A DNA stretch of 64,000 nucleotides from Lanius collurio (Eukaryota > Chordata > Aves > Passeriformes > Laniidae): NCBI GenBank assembly GCA_020086605.1, contig JACBWW010000008.1, forward strand, positions 17,317,909-17,381,908, written 5' to 3'. The notes beneath the pieces are model-generated. The model worked only from the letters and a program-made list of their open reading frames with translations. It made no database searches and was not told the origin of the DNA. This document shows, piece after piece, positions 11,301-26,300 of the stretch (position 1 is the first letter of the stretch; each line of letters begins with the position of its first letter). The translations under genes and the position numbers were made by a program.

Positions 11301-14300
11301 CTTTACCAGTGGTATCTGCTACTATAGTTTTCAGAAGTGTGTGTGCACTGGTGCTCCATCACACATAGGTAGGAATGGGCCCAGGTAGCGTATTGTTTTT
11401 AATCCAGTTTTTAAAATCAAATGCTACCTGTGCTTTGGAAGCCATGATTAACAATTCTGGTTATTATCTGACACTTCTGCTACTAGTGACCTACCCAAAG
11501 GACCTGTACAATTTTGAAATAAATAGCCAAGTGTGACATCTCAATTTCTGCACCATCAGCAAAGCTATATACAGAGCTATTTCAGTTAGGATTCAGAATG
11601 AATTTATAGCAAACATTCATAACAACTACAGCTCACTTGCTTTAATGGCTGCAAGAAACTGCATTTAAAAGAATAAGAATATAGTGTATACTAGAGTTAG
11701 CTGAAAAAATGAGAGTGCTTAAGTTGGAAATGTATCAAGAAAAATTAACTAAATATAAGAATGAGAAGACTAAAATAGACAGCTATTCTTACAAAGGAGG
11801 CTTGAAAGGAGGAAAACAAAGGATTTCCATAGTGCTTAGGAATTTAGAAAATACAGCAACCATGGAAACAGTTAGAATCTAGACTATGAAATCCAAAATG
11901 AAAATGAAGCTTTGATGTTCATGTATTCTCTGTATTTATTCTCTGTAAACCTTCCAAGAAAACAGAGACCGAAAAGGTGTTTAAGATTACTGTTAAAGAG
12001 CAGACGAGGAACAAATGACAAGCAATTCGTTAGAGAAAAAAGGTTAAGTGATATGCAAAGGAAGATATATGCAAGGGAGGTAAACCAAGACCTTGGCTGT
12101 GGTGTTGTTATCAGTTTGGTGAAGCTCCTCCTTATCAAAGCACATTTACCTTTATGCAAATGGCCAATGACTCTGTATCACATGTGATTCCCAGAACAGT
12201 TCCCTCGCTATGACTGTGTTCATTGACAATATATTGGTATGTTGTATCATTTAATGATACAGGATAATTCAGTGTACCCTGATTTTCTTTTTGCTTGACA
12301 TATCCACACTGAAGGTAGTCCACAGCAAATCTAACAAGTCTAAGTTCTGCAACATATATTCATATTATTGAAGTTAACCTGCAACTGAAAAATTAACATC
12401 TACAACAAAGCTATTAAAACTTTAGCCAGGCAGCAATGAAGTGTGAGTATATTCAAATAAAAGGAAGAACATAAAAGCATTATAGATTTAAATTTACTTT
12501 GCTTTTTAAATCTGATTAACAAACAGAACATGTCTCTCTCCCTGTTGATATATAGACATATTGATCCCTACTGATAATCATACATACGTATGCATCTATA
12601 TTGAGAGATTATTCAAAAGCACAGAGAATAAATACTATCACTCTGCAACAAACAGCTAAAATTTAAGTTCACAAGCAAGAAGATAATTTAACAGTCTACA
12701 GATGCTTTTAAGAGTAACAATTATAGAATTATAGAATACATTCTTAAGGACCACAGAAAATATTTCTGCATTTTGCTTAAATCTGAAATTGCAAGTCACT
12801 AGGAATTTCTCTTAAGGCTTTTCTAATAGCAGAATAATATAGAAGAGTTTTTGCATATTTTTAAATACATATATATGCATTTTATATTACTTTTATAAAT
12901 GTATTCCTATATATTTATTAGTATTTAAAAGAAAAGTCTACTAACAAACCACAAGTATATGCTGGCTTTTTTGTAAGAGTTCTTTACACTAGAAAAAAAT
13001 TCTATGCAAGCTCATGAATTCTTTTAAATATGAGAAATTTAGCCTACTATGACATTTCAATGAAGTTTAGCTCTCTGTTTTTTTCAATAAATTCTTTCTA
13101 TATTGTGTTAGTATTGTAATGTTCAGATTTTGTGAACAGATGGTGTTTATTTTGATAACAGTTACCAGGATGTAAAAGGAAAGCAGAAGCATAAGTGCTG
13201 TGGTTGCAAAATTTGGCATTAAATTTTCTTTTTTTGATCCAAAAGATGAGATTTCCAAGAATAATAGATCAACCAAAGCTAAAAACAATTTAGTGTAACA
13301 GAAGCGAAGCTCGTAATCAGGCCTATGACTGAATAACAGATCTAAAACTTACCATTTTTTTCCTTTTATCTTGCTCTGTTGGAGGCTCCTCATCTTCTGT
13401 AACCTTAGGCTCTTCAAAATGAGACATTAACATGCAGCTAAAAATGGGAATAAGAACAGTTTTAACATATACTCCCATTAAAAATAATTTTAAAGCACTT
13501 TTGAAAACACAGAACAGATAAGAGAGTTTGCTGAAAGCCAGGCAATCTAATAACAAGTAATTTTTTTCTGTGAACAGTGAATCTAATGAAGCCCAAATGC
13601 ATGTTCTCTGTCACCTCTAACCGTGTAACAATCTTAGTTATGCTCCATATTGTAGCTTAAGTTGTGGGTTAAAAATTCATTTGTGCATATATAAAATAGA
13701 CTACATGGCTTTAAAAAAAATAATACAGAAAAACCTACTGTTCCTAACAAGAATTTTCCCCTCTTTTCAAGAAAGTGCTAGACAAGCACTCTATGCTAAG
13801 TCAAAGTGGCACATATACAAAGATTGCAAACGTGTCTCATGGCATTCATGTTTTTCTGTGAGATCTTTGACAAAAGGACCTGAAAAACTTACAAGGACAG
13901 TGCTACTGGTTCTACAATAATATCTGCAAGACACTGAACAACAGTTTTAAACTCATTTTTTGTTATGCTCCACCCTCAATTGGCAAGTACCCACATGCAC
14001 AAGTAACAGCCATATTTTAATTATTATTTTTGAAGTAAGTATAAAACCAGAAAATATGAAGAAAAAAACCAGTTTGAAAGTCAGAGGTTTTTCTGTCTGT
14101 TTAAATGGTCTGAATGGATTTTATAAAGACATTGATAAAAGCTATCCTAAAGCAAACATGACTTTGATTCACTTTACATGCTCTATGCTCAAAGAATTGA
14201 CAAATATTCCACCACTTTATCAAATCTTTTCCTGGAATTTCTGCCTTAAAAACCAGAAGGATTTAAAAAACACTCAGGCAATGACAACTTGCCAGCATGT

Positions 14301-17300
14301 ATCAGGTGTGATTTAAGACATGAAGGACAGATAATTCACATATTACAAAGCTGCAAGACAGATGCAGATTATTATTCATTTTCAGTCCTGCACATTTTTA
14401 ATTGCTGCATTCCACTAGCATGTGAAATGCTCCATCAGCTAATGGGTGAACCCATTTTAAAGTTACTAAAACAAAAAAAAGGTTGTGATTTTACATGGTT
14501 TTACGTGAAAATACTCAGACTTACTCTATTTACATAGCTGGTTTACCATTAACGTGTGTTTAGAGCTGTATGAAGCACTTGCCAAACAGCATGGCAAGCA
14601 GGGTCAAATGCTAACACGGAAGCCATTTTTAGTAAAGGGACTAGTTATTTCAAAATAATACAGCTAATTGCATACCTCCTCTGCTCACATCTCAGTTTAT
14701 TAAAGGAAAAGGAGACAAAAATATCAATTGTCAAAAAATACAAGATTGACTTAACTTTTTCAGACTTTCATAAATTTTAGGTACCACAAAGTTTGAAACA
14801 GAAGGAGAGGAGAGAATAAAAGAAGAGATGATGATAAAATTGGGAAAAATCTGAGTATTGGTGAGACAAGACTAGAGCAATGGAATGCTCCACCTTCAAA
14901 AATATTTGAGGCTTGTAAAGCTCTCTCGTAATTATCACTACAATGTGAAATGTGAACACTAGGAAACCTGAGTGCAATCCCTTTGTATTGTAAGATGGTA
15001 TAAACTTTTCCATAACCTGATTAAAATCCAATCTAAATCTAAAAAATGACAAGACCTTTACCTCTTCCAAAATCTCTCTGCTTTAACTACAACAGTTTCC
15101 TTAAAATCCCAGTTTAAATATAGTTATTTGAAGTGGTTAAGCCACTTAAGCCATTGCTGTTGTTTAACCTTTACGATTTTCCCTGTACATGTTTACCCTC
15201 TCTTCATCCTTCAGAGGCTGACGTTCTATATTGCTTCAGCCTTGATCTTGTGTTAAATACACACATCATTTGATTTCCTGCACCACAATAATTAGCTAAT
15301 ATGATAATCAGTGGACTACACATTATCTTTTTTCTGAAGCAGTTTAGGCTTAAGCCATTCTTCTTCAGTCTGGAGAGCCACAACAATGCACATGATTTCA
15401 GATGACTGCTCTCACTTTACTTCCAAATGATGTCAAAATATATTGCACAAATGTCAGAATCTTTCAAACAGCTCTTTCAGTACCTGTCAACATAAATATG
15501 TCCTTGGTTCAGTGTGGCTATAATTTATGAAGTAAAAACAATGCCCAGAGTTTGGAAAAGTAATGACAGGTTCTACAAGCCTTCAGGCTTAAAATACGAA
15601 ATAAACTAAGATAAAGTCTATTCTCAGTGAGAACTCTTTCCAACAAGTGCTGGCAAAGCAACATGTTTAGAAATACAAAGGACTCTGCAACATTGTCTCC
15701 AATGGTAAACAAAACACAGCGCCAGACATTTTGCATATTCCCAGACTTTGGAGTTACAGCTTTTTTACTGAGAGTAAAGAGTTTGGTGGGAAGAACTCTG
15801 GCAAGCAATTCTTAGGCACAGTTCAGGCTCAGCGCATTGTGTACATGTTAAAAGTGGAGAAGAACTTAATGGATTGCATTCTGGCTGTTCTGTGTGACCT
15901 GGTTTCGGTGGTGGCAAACAACCCCTTAAGCAGTTAATTAATTAGTTCAGATACAGTCTGTTTCATCAGCATGTAGTGATCTGAAAGAAAATTCTTGATT
16001 CTTAGCATCAGAGCTTCAGTAAATTCTGCTATTAGCCTATACTGTCTGTAAGAATATCCTGCAGAGCATCTGTTTTTAATGTTTTACAACTCTCCATTCT
16101 AAAAGTGTGTAATCATTACAGAGATAAAAATGACATTAAGGTCTCTGTCCAAAAAATATCCTACTATTAATTAGGGTTTTTATTTTTCCCCAGCTTTGAT
16201 GGACTACCTCCAGTAACCAGAGAACCATGAGGATATTAATGAGTGTAGTGTGGTACTGGGAGGCAGAGCATTCTGGACACCCCCAACACCTTCCTGCCAC
16301 AAGCAAGCTCTTGCTCCTAGTTCTGGAAACTGCCTTTTGAGATATATCCTGTAGCAGTACATATGTTACATGGAACAACTGCAGAACTGTCCTTGTGGGA
16401 TATGCGTTCAAGTTCTCCAGGATGTGAAATACTGTACATTAGGTAAACTCACATGAGGTTCATATCATACTCAAAGAAACTCCAAGCTAACTCTGAGCTA
16501 GGGTGGTCCCTATCAACACACAAGCTTGTTGTATTGAAATCTTATCAAGTAAACAAAAAGCAAATGTAAACATATGAATGTTTTAAGATATCATTTAGGA
16601 GATAACTTAATGGCCAATATAAAGCTATACTGTCATTTTAAGCAATCTTTCCCCATTGCAATTATTTTCTTTTAAGACCAAAAGTTTCCTGTCTTCCTAA
16701 AATATGCACTTTTGAGGAAATAGAACTCTAACAAGCATGTTTTAACTGCCTACAGATTTTTCAAATCAAAACACTTCATATAAAACAGTATTGCTACTGT
16801 TAAACCCAACAAATTCACATTTTCCACTTACTCTTTGTATGTTCCTGTTTCAGAATCTTCAGTCATAACGTCGTGCAGTCCTTCCACTGAAATGTTGATG
16901 ATACCGCAAAATTTATCTTGGATAACACTGTAAAAGAACAAAATTTATTTTGGATAACATTGGGAAAGAACAGGAAAGCGACTTAGCTAAAGGAACTGCA
17001 CAGGAAATTGGCTCAACTGTAGAACATTTACTGAAAGGTATTTTCCTTGCTTACTGCTTAGCTGAGCATGCTATCAAGCAACTAATTCAGCATTTTTAAT
17101 TACAAAAAGACTTCAAAATACACAAGAAACATTATTCTTAAATATAATAAAACTTAATGTGCCACTGAAAACCTAGAAGTAATTGCAAAAGGAATAGAAG
17201 AAAACATACGTTAGCACAGGAGTGAAGAAGTGAGTGGGAAGGGCATGCTCCTGCCAGCAGAGAAGAGAGTAGTAGATTCTATTCTCAATATGTTTACACC

Positions 17301-20300
17301 TTTTCTACCATCACTATTCAATGCATAAACCTACATAACCCCTGAGCAATGGCCGCTTGTAAAGAAAATACACTCCCCTACTTAGCAGTATTTCTTCACC
17401 CTCCTAGGCAGCCAAATCCTCCTAGAGGGTGGAAAAACCCTGCATGCACCCAGTTCTATAGGAATGCCACTTTCCTGACTGCACAGAGAAATATGGGACA
17501 GGATTTATCTGTTTAAACATGGGCACCTCCTGCCATTTGACACACAAGGCTATTTAAGACTAATGCAAAGGGCTGATAGTATCACTTGGGACTTAAAAGG
17601 CATGAGCACCTTTACTCAGCAAGGCCTCACTAGATAGGTCCACAATGCCCAAAATTACACTAAAATTTACATTTGCCCCTGCCTGGAGAAAGGATGTCCC
17701 TGTAGCTTAAGGTCATAGAAACATGATATCCCCATGATGGATAAAGTAGGTGCCACCAGCTACTAGTTAACGGAAAGCAGCCAACTGCTGCTTCTGCTCC
17801 ATTTCCTGCTACTGTGGATTTAATGCCAGAGACTTGCTATTGTGGATCCTTGGTTCTTGGACTCCTAATCTGTGAACTGCAAAAGGGTGAAGACAAACTG
17901 CAAGTGAAAAGATGTTCATATCAGGAAAACCTCTAGCTACACGTACCAAAGAGAAAAGAGACCTAACTAGTGATGGTAAACTACAACTCTTTTCCTGGGA
18001 CTGCCATTGACTGAAGCACCTTATTGCTCCATCTGGATTTCAGGCTTAATTCTCCCAAAAGATGCTGCTACTCCCTAAGAGGCAGATACAGAAGCAGACA
18101 CACTCCATTTATTTATAGGCACTGAACACAAAGTTCATATATTGTAATTTGACTGTAGTTGACCATTGTTTTAACACAGACACATCTATTTCTTAATATT
18201 CTTTCATTTCCTTTTCTTATTTGGGATAAAAACTGAAGACATGGATAAACTGTAGCTTCTTACACAATAGCAACTGCTTTCGAAAAACTTCTTGTCAGAC
18301 ACACAACAAAATTTTACACATATGACAAACAGTTATATAGCAATAGATGCCTTGGAAAAAACGCTTATGAAATTAGAATACAAAGCATAGAAAATATTTC
18401 TTTATATTTGTCTTGATAAAATTGCAATTTCACTCACTCATGATCATTTATTTCAACGAATAGTTTTTTTCTGTTTTTTACATTCAGCTACTGTTGTATG
18501 CCAGGCTCTGAGGTGTATTTTGTATCATCAGCCTTGCAACTCCTGATTTCCACAAAATGAAAACTGACATAATTTTTACTGCCTGATTGTCAGCTATGTA
18601 TTTTAAAAGACACTTACTCCTTTGCCAAAAATCTTCCCCATCACATTCAGAAGAGCAAAGCAAAACATGTTATGAGACTGAATCCCTGTGAGGTTCTGTA
18701 GACAGCAAGCAACTTACTGATCTCACAGCACAGCTGGGAAAGTATCTCAGCCACCTGCACAGTGAGCCCTCTGAGACACAGCAGGTTTCTTCACCGAGTC
18801 AGAGGTCCTGCCTAGCACACCTCCCATTAAGACTCTTTTGCCTCATCCTCCTCTTTGAAACACATCTCTAGGAAAATGCCATTAACACGGTTAGTATTTT
18901 CCTACGTGAGTAAGGTTAATATTTTCCAATAAGCTGCCCTCAATATTTTCCAACAAGCTGCCCTCAAACTCATGTCAAGAATAGACAAGAGCCATTCAAC
19001 TGAGAAAAAATGTGAACATTTTGCACCCTGGAGAAGCAAACTATGCCCCATTCATAAGTACTATTTAATTAATAATAGAGGTTGCTGTCCACTACCTGTG
19101 TTACTTCTTCCTTCCAGGTTGCATGAATCCCAGAATGGTTTGGGTTGAAAGGAACCTCAAAGGTCACCTAGTTCTGACCCTCCTGCCACAGGACCAGGCT
19201 GCTCAAAGCCCCATTCAACCTGGCCTTGAACACTTCCAGGGATGGAGCATCCACAGCTTCTCTGGGCAACCTGTTCCAGTGCCTCAGCACCCTCACAGTA
19301 AATATTTTCTTCCTAACATCTAACCAAACCTACCCTCGGTTTAAAGCCATTCCCTCTTGTCCTATAACTACAGCTCCTGATGAACAGTCCCTCTCTGGCT
19401 TCCCTGTAGCACCCTTCAGAAGCCTACCCTCCAGGAAGGTTGTTGTGAGGTCTCTACACAATCTCCTCTCCAGGCTGAACAGCCACAATTTTCTCAGCCT
19501 GTTCATAGCAGAGGTGCTCCACTCCGCTTATCAAACTTGTGGCCTCAGGACTCCCTCCAGAAGTATCCTGTCCACCTTATATTGAGGGCTCCAGAGCTGG
19601 ATGCAGCACTCCATGTGGGGTCTTGTCAGAGCAGATCAGAGGAGCAAAAACATTTTTGTTGATAATTCCTCAAAAGCACATAGGGAAATGATTAATTTCT
19701 TGGAAAGGATATTCTTACTTTATGATATAAATGAGAAGTAGTATTTCACTTCTTTCTTTAGTGGAAGATTCACAAGAGTTTTTCTTTTTTTTTAAGGAAA
19801 ACAAAGAATGTAGAACACCTTTCAAAATGCTTGCTTGCAGCTTTTGGTAACCATACCTTTTCTTTTCTCCCCTTTCTTTTTTTCCCCTTTTAAATGGGAC
19901 ATACAGTTTCTTTCTACCAAAAACCCACTGAAATATTTACCAAGCATAGAGCTATTAAACAGTGCAACTATTTTTAGAAAAGCAGACACATGCATGTGAA
20001 AAATAAAGATACCATAGACTCATGCTTCAAAAAAAGGAATCTCAATTAAAGTTCAGTGGCAATATAAAATACATCATGCCTTATTTTCATAGATGAGAAA
20101 GCAAGTCATGCCACTCAATGTAATACCTTTTCAAAGAGACTAAAATTAGCCTGCTTATTTCAAGAAAGAATTAAGAAGTCATATGAGCAGATTCAAAGAA
20201 GACAAATGCTGTATTCAGATGAATTTTCAAACAGTTAATATGTTTCATACTAAAATCTTATACCTGGAGGAAGGCAGCATTTAAGCAGTTCCCCCCCTTG

Positions 20301-23300
20301 AATTGCATACAATTCATATTAGCAATGAAACAAACACAAGCATCAGGCCATAATTGGTTTTATAACTATGCAGTTTTCCTAAATTATTGGGACAAAACCT
20401 CATTTGGTTATGCAGCAAAAATAAAAGACCCACGATTAGGACCTAAACCACTCCATAACCCAGTTTCAAAAACATAATGACTACATTTTTTTTCATTACA
20501 GAAAGGATATTTTATGCTGCCTGTTAATAAAATTTACCTTACCAGTAACAAAAACAAAATTTAGCATTCAATGCAGCTTCCATATGAATAAACTCAAACC
20601 TTCTATTTCAAAGTTTGCATACTTTTTAGATAAAAGAATAAAAGCTTTGCATAGGATAAAACAGACCACATCTGTTCTGAAAAAAAGGCAGGATTTTTTT
20701 TTTATTCTGTCTATAATTTCTAATGCACTTGGCTACATATACAACTTTTTTATTACCCTGAGGTTTTATGTAAAAATTCACAATTTTGACTTCAATTATA
20801 TAGCTAACTACTATAGATAAAGCTCTATCATAATGTTAAAACATGTCTTGACAAATTTTTAGTGGTGTTTAAATAAAATGGACCCCATATCTGCTTTACA
20901 CATCCCTCAGAGAGGGAGAAAAAATTCTATATGAGAAAAAATACTTTTTTGGATATTAAAAGAAAGAGAAAGTATTTTCTGCTTTTCTAAATTCACCAGG
21001 ATGAAGCAATAAACACCAAAAAGAGTTTAATTTCGTATCTTTACTAGTGTACATATTGAGAAAGCTTAATTAATTCTTTATTCTTGTCTCATTAGCCAAG
21101 GAAAGAGGTGGAGTGGGACAAATAAAGATTACTTTGCACATACTGTGACGTAAATGATTATTACACACATCCCTTAGAAGCTGCACAGTACTAAGGAGCT
21201 CCTATAGCAGTAAAGCAGCAGCTAAGACAATCTTTTAAGGGGAGTCCTATGACTGACCATAAACCTGATCTTCATGAGGGCAGACTCAACTAAGTCTTCT
21301 AATGTAGTCCCTAATGATTTTAATAGACATATGAACCACACATATACATGAAGGGGTCAGTTTCCTGGAGAGAACACGGAAATATAAAAGATACTGACTG
21401 CTACAAAAAGGCATTTCTGTCACAACTGCATAATAAATCTCTCAGTTCCTTGTTAGTCTGATCCCTGTGTTGGCAAGCTGGATATTAGAGAATGTATCCA
21501 CTCCAAAGGATGTTTTTCAACTGCTTCAACTCTTTGCTTGCACAAAGAGCTGCAACACCAGTTTCCTTTCATGCTCCATCACTACAGATGGTGAGACTCG
21601 TACCTGGCAAATAACTCCCACAGCAGCTTGTCAGTGAAAAAGATGCACCTTCTGAAAAAACCTCTCATGCCTTTCTGTAGAGAGCAGCTGTGGAAACCAG
21701 AGCCTAAAATAACAGCTGCTCCCTGCCAGATTTCTTTGAGAATTAGGTTTATACAGTTTCAACCTTTGTGCACTTCCAAAATTCCTCTGTAACAAAGGCA
21801 TAGCAGTATTTCTAGCAAGAAGAACTTAACTAGTTTCTACTGCATTTGAAGTGCATTATTTCTGAAGGTGCCCAAGTAAAATTAAAAATTAGAAATATAG
21901 CACATAAAATTGCTGAACTACTGTGCAACCATTGATTGTGCAGTTGTTACTAAATGAAAACAAAATTAGCATTTATCACAAGGAATTATGTAGGAGAGAC
22001 ATAAAGTAACAAAAATGAGTTAAAGAGGGAGAGACTGCAGTGGATTAACCTCTGGGAAAAAGTGCATAAATTACATCCATTGTTTTCCCTTCTTAAAAGC
22101 AATTTCCCATTATATTTAACATCTGATCTTAAGTTAGAAAATTATTTTAAAAAACAGTTTCTACTCAGGCAGTACAAAACAGTTTAAGCTTTTCTCCTAA
22201 GTATTCCCTGGAAGTATTAGATCTATTATACAGTATATTACAGTCAAATACAGTATTATTTTATTACACTAATAAAAAACAACAGTGAAGGCACACTTGC
22301 ACATTCACACCCATTCAGAGCAGTCAAGATTTATACATGTCCTAGTAGCAGACAATAGATTTTCCTACCTGGAAAAGAACTACAGATGGACAAACAGGAT
22401 AACTGGGAGCTGCACAGCCTGGATACACACGAGTTACATGAGCAGGAAAGAGAGAGGATAGAATAAGAATGCTGAGGGCAGTTGTGGCTCAGCAGGAGAA
22501 TGCCACAGGCTCCAGGCTGAAGCCTGGAACACCAACATACTTCTACACAATTTAAATCAACACCATTGAGGAAAGTCTATGAAAGCATTGTTCCCAATTT
22601 TTTTCTTGAGGAAAATGGTCTAACTGTAAGTCATGTAACTTATAAACCACATGGCTGAAATCTTAGGGCACATGCCTGGAATAGAAAAACAGTATCTACA
22701 AAACTAAGTCCCAATAGTTGAAAATTTTACAATATTGGACTATTTGGAACATAGTTTTATGACTTTTAATTGCTGAATGAAGTTTGAATTACTGAAGTAA
22801 CAACCAGAAAAACAAAAATTGCAGAAATTCAGGTTGAAAATACAGCTACAACATGCTAGATATAATCTGACAATAACAGAACACCAATATTTGAAATAGA
22901 AGTAAAAAGTTAAATGCAACCTATATAGGAAAATATCTGTATTTGAAGATGATGCCTTCACTAAGAACACACACCATGTAAGAATATCTAACACTTCTAA
23001 ATATAAACCAAATGTGTAAATGTTTTCAGCCATTAATTTAGCACTATGTAATTACACTGTAGTGTATTTCTTCAATTTGTACCTCTTATCTAGCTAAAAC
23101 ATCCCTCAAAATATTACTACATAGATGCCAAAGTATCTTTTACTGACAATAATTAACCAGCCTAATTACCTTAGACATAATAAATTTGGTCATTAAACTT
23201 TGGTTATTTTCAACAGAAATTTAGTTTTTCTTAACTCCAGTTAGGGATATTTCATACAATGATACAGATACACACTAACAAAAAAAAGTCACTTTAATAT

Positions 23301-26300
23301 ATTCATTACACAGACTGAACGCATAACTTTGTGTACTAAAATATGCTACAGGTATTAATAGAATTTGTATAGTTCTAAATTTTTCTCTTACTCAAGAGTT
23401 TGAACATGCTAGCTGTAAATGTGCTATTTTCCACTGCGCTTTATTTTATAGAGGAAGAGTAGAAACTCTATTACAATAAACACATGAAGCACTGCTTTCT
23501 CATTCTCAAAGATTTCTTGGCTTTGTGATCCCACTAAGGAACTGATGTTTTGCTTGCTTCACAATAGCTATGGAATTTCTATAGGAATTTACATCATTAA
23601 GTACTGCAAAATAAATTAAAGGGTACTTTATACTGCATGTATACTTGAGCTATAGGTAAAAGAATCCTACAAATAGGGACTGAGGTTAATAAACTTATCC
23701 ATGTCAGATTTAAATGACATATAATGAAATAATCCATAAAGTTGAAAACATTCAGGAAGCAAACGATGATGCAGAACCCAAATTGTGCCATTTTACACAG
23801 TTCTATCAAGCAGTTGATTTTAATCAGTGGAAGTATTTTTACAAAATTGAGTTCTTGATTTCTTGACCTTTCATTTGACAGTTAACACTAAATCAAATGA
23901 GTTAAATTACAAGGATGAATGTTCAAACAAGATGACCTGTGCCTGACTTTCTGATGCTGTTCGCTTGAGCAGCCTTATTTGGTCCAGTTCTGAATGTCCC
24001 ACTGATTTCCGAGTTATGGACTGCACTGAGTCAGTTATGTTGTATCTGCCAGGCTGATAAAAGCCGTAATATTCTATACTCTTTTCCCCTGAGTTTTCCA
24101 GCACTTTTAGTTTCTGCCTAAACTGAACAATTTTACAGGTTAAGAACAGGATAATAGCACAAGCCAGAATGAAAAAGGCTAGTAAAATGTCAAAAGCTTG
24201 ATTCAGCTTTTCAACCTGTTGTGTACAAATCAGGGTTGTTTTTAACGATACAGGAGCAGCATCTGTTGTAAACAACTGCTCTTCTTCTACAGTTCTGTTA
24301 GTAGGCATAATTTCTGCTGGTATTTGCACCGGTAATGTTGATAATAATGTAGTTGCCTGTGATGGAATTTCAACAGCATATTCCTCATAGGGCAATGGGG
24401 TAGAAGATGTAGCGGTAGTTCCTTCCCAGAAAGTAACGTATTTAGTTTCTGCACTGACAAACTGTTCCAGAGTGTTGTGCCTGTTGCCTTTATGCCAGGC
24501 CATCATCACAGTGGTAGTGCTGTGACGCACTCTGACAGATCCCAGACTGGGGGCAGAGCCCGAGCCAGCTGTGAGGCCAACGCAGTTTGAAAACTGAGCC
24601 CGCTTCATGTAATACAAAGGTCTCCCACGCATACTCTGGGGATTCTGACAGTGGATTTTTGCAGAAACGAGAGATGAAGCTAGCCAATTAAGTAACCCCA
24701 GCATTTTGCAGCTGCAGTTCCAAGGATTAGAATTTACCTGTAGATGAGTTAAAGACACTAAGGGCTTGAGCACTTCAGGTTGTAACTCTGTGATGTTATT
24801 AAATGCTAAATTGAGTACTTTAAGTGACTGCCCCATTTTTTTAAAGGTACCATTACTAATAGTGGCTATTTTATTTCTGTCTAGCTGTAGATACATTAAA
24901 TTGTTCAATAAAGTAAAAGTGCTAGAATTGATATTTTCTAAATCATTATAACTTAAGATTAGCTGGCTAAGGTTGTTTAATCCAAAAAATCCATTTACAG
25001 CAATACATTTTAGCTTGACATTTTTCAAAGACAGATATTTAAGCTTGTTAAGTCCCTTAAATGCAAAAGGCTGAATTGATCCAATGGGATTGTGAGATAA
25101 AGAAAGTCTTTCAAGATTTTTGAGCCTTCCAATAGCATTTGATGGCACAAGTGTTAAGTTGTTACCTTCAAGAAACAAATACACAAGATTTTCAAGATGA
25201 TGAAATGCTGAATCTGATATCCGTGAAATCTTATTATTGGCTAGGTTTAGTGTCTGGAGTCTTATCATTCCCAAGAAAGTCCCACCTCCAAGGACACTGA
25301 GGCGATTTCTTTGAAGTGTTAAATACCTAACAGAAAGGAGATCACTAAATAATCCTCTGGGAAGAAAAGCTATTTGATTATTCTGAAGGTATAAACAATG
25401 AAGATTGGAAAGGCCTTCAAAGATTCCTGGATCCAGGTGCTTAATATTATTGTTATTTAGATGCAAGTAGCACAGTTTGGGGACTTCCACAAAAGCTTTT
25501 GGGTGTACATACAAAATACTGGAGTTATCCATGTAGAGTGCAGCAAGCTTCTGAAGGCCTCTTAGTCCATTTGGAGTGAGATGTGATATATTATTTCCAC
25601 TGAGGTAAACAAGAATTGCTGTTTTTGGAAGGTTCCAAGGGATGCTCGAAAGCCCTGCATTACGACAGCTAACTTGTCTCCCTGTGCAGAGCTGACAAGC
25701 AGATGGACAGCCAAAAGCCTCCTTCTGAAGCAGCAACAAAAGAAAACAATTTAATATATACAGGAATGCTCGTGGGCAGGGTGGAGAACTTTGCAGAACA
25801 CACATATCCCTGTCTTTGGCCTTCTTACTCATCTCTGACTTCACTAGTAGAGATAAAAAGAAGTATATAAATATTATTAATTCAGAGCTATTCATTATAT
25901 TTATCAATTACTATTAATTATTTAAATCTATGTGTACAGTCTTTAAAATATTAGCATTGCTCTCGAGACTGGTATTTTACATATTTTCCTTTCATGCCAA
26001 AAAGCAGTTTAAAACTTAAACTTACTAATGGAATTGCCCTGGAAAAAAATTCTCAAAGTAAATAGAACATTAAATAAATGTACTGCCAACACAGCCAGAA
26101 AATACTTAATTGGCTGCAGCATAAAAGCATCTAAGCTGCCAAAAAACCCAGATTTGATTAAATTAGAAATACTATTTACCAACTATTTGCTATAGTTAAC
26201 CATCACTAAGAAATGTTTCAAAAGCATTCAGGTATAAATGCCAACTGTAAACAAGTTACCTGCACTGGCAGCCCACTCACAATTTGAATTTTACTTTTAT

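Noticed and set aside
12722..12760. TATAGAATTATAGAATAC resembling a CR1 tail
   Set aside because: Only the short tail-like string is present and the following bases do not match the CR1 3' end.
19123..19585. Open frames of 66 and 119 codons
   Set aside because: They are translations of antisense CR1 3' sequence, not a gene.
22474..22535. tRNA-like A box (TGGCTCAGCAGG) suggesting a tRNA gene or SINE
   Set aside because: No proper B box and no cloverleaf could be drawn; treated as chance similarity.
25806..25907. Upstream 34 codons as the true LRRC70 N-terminus
   Set aside because: Homology to mammalian LRRC70 begins at the ATG at 25805, and a likely splice acceptor interrupts the upstream part.
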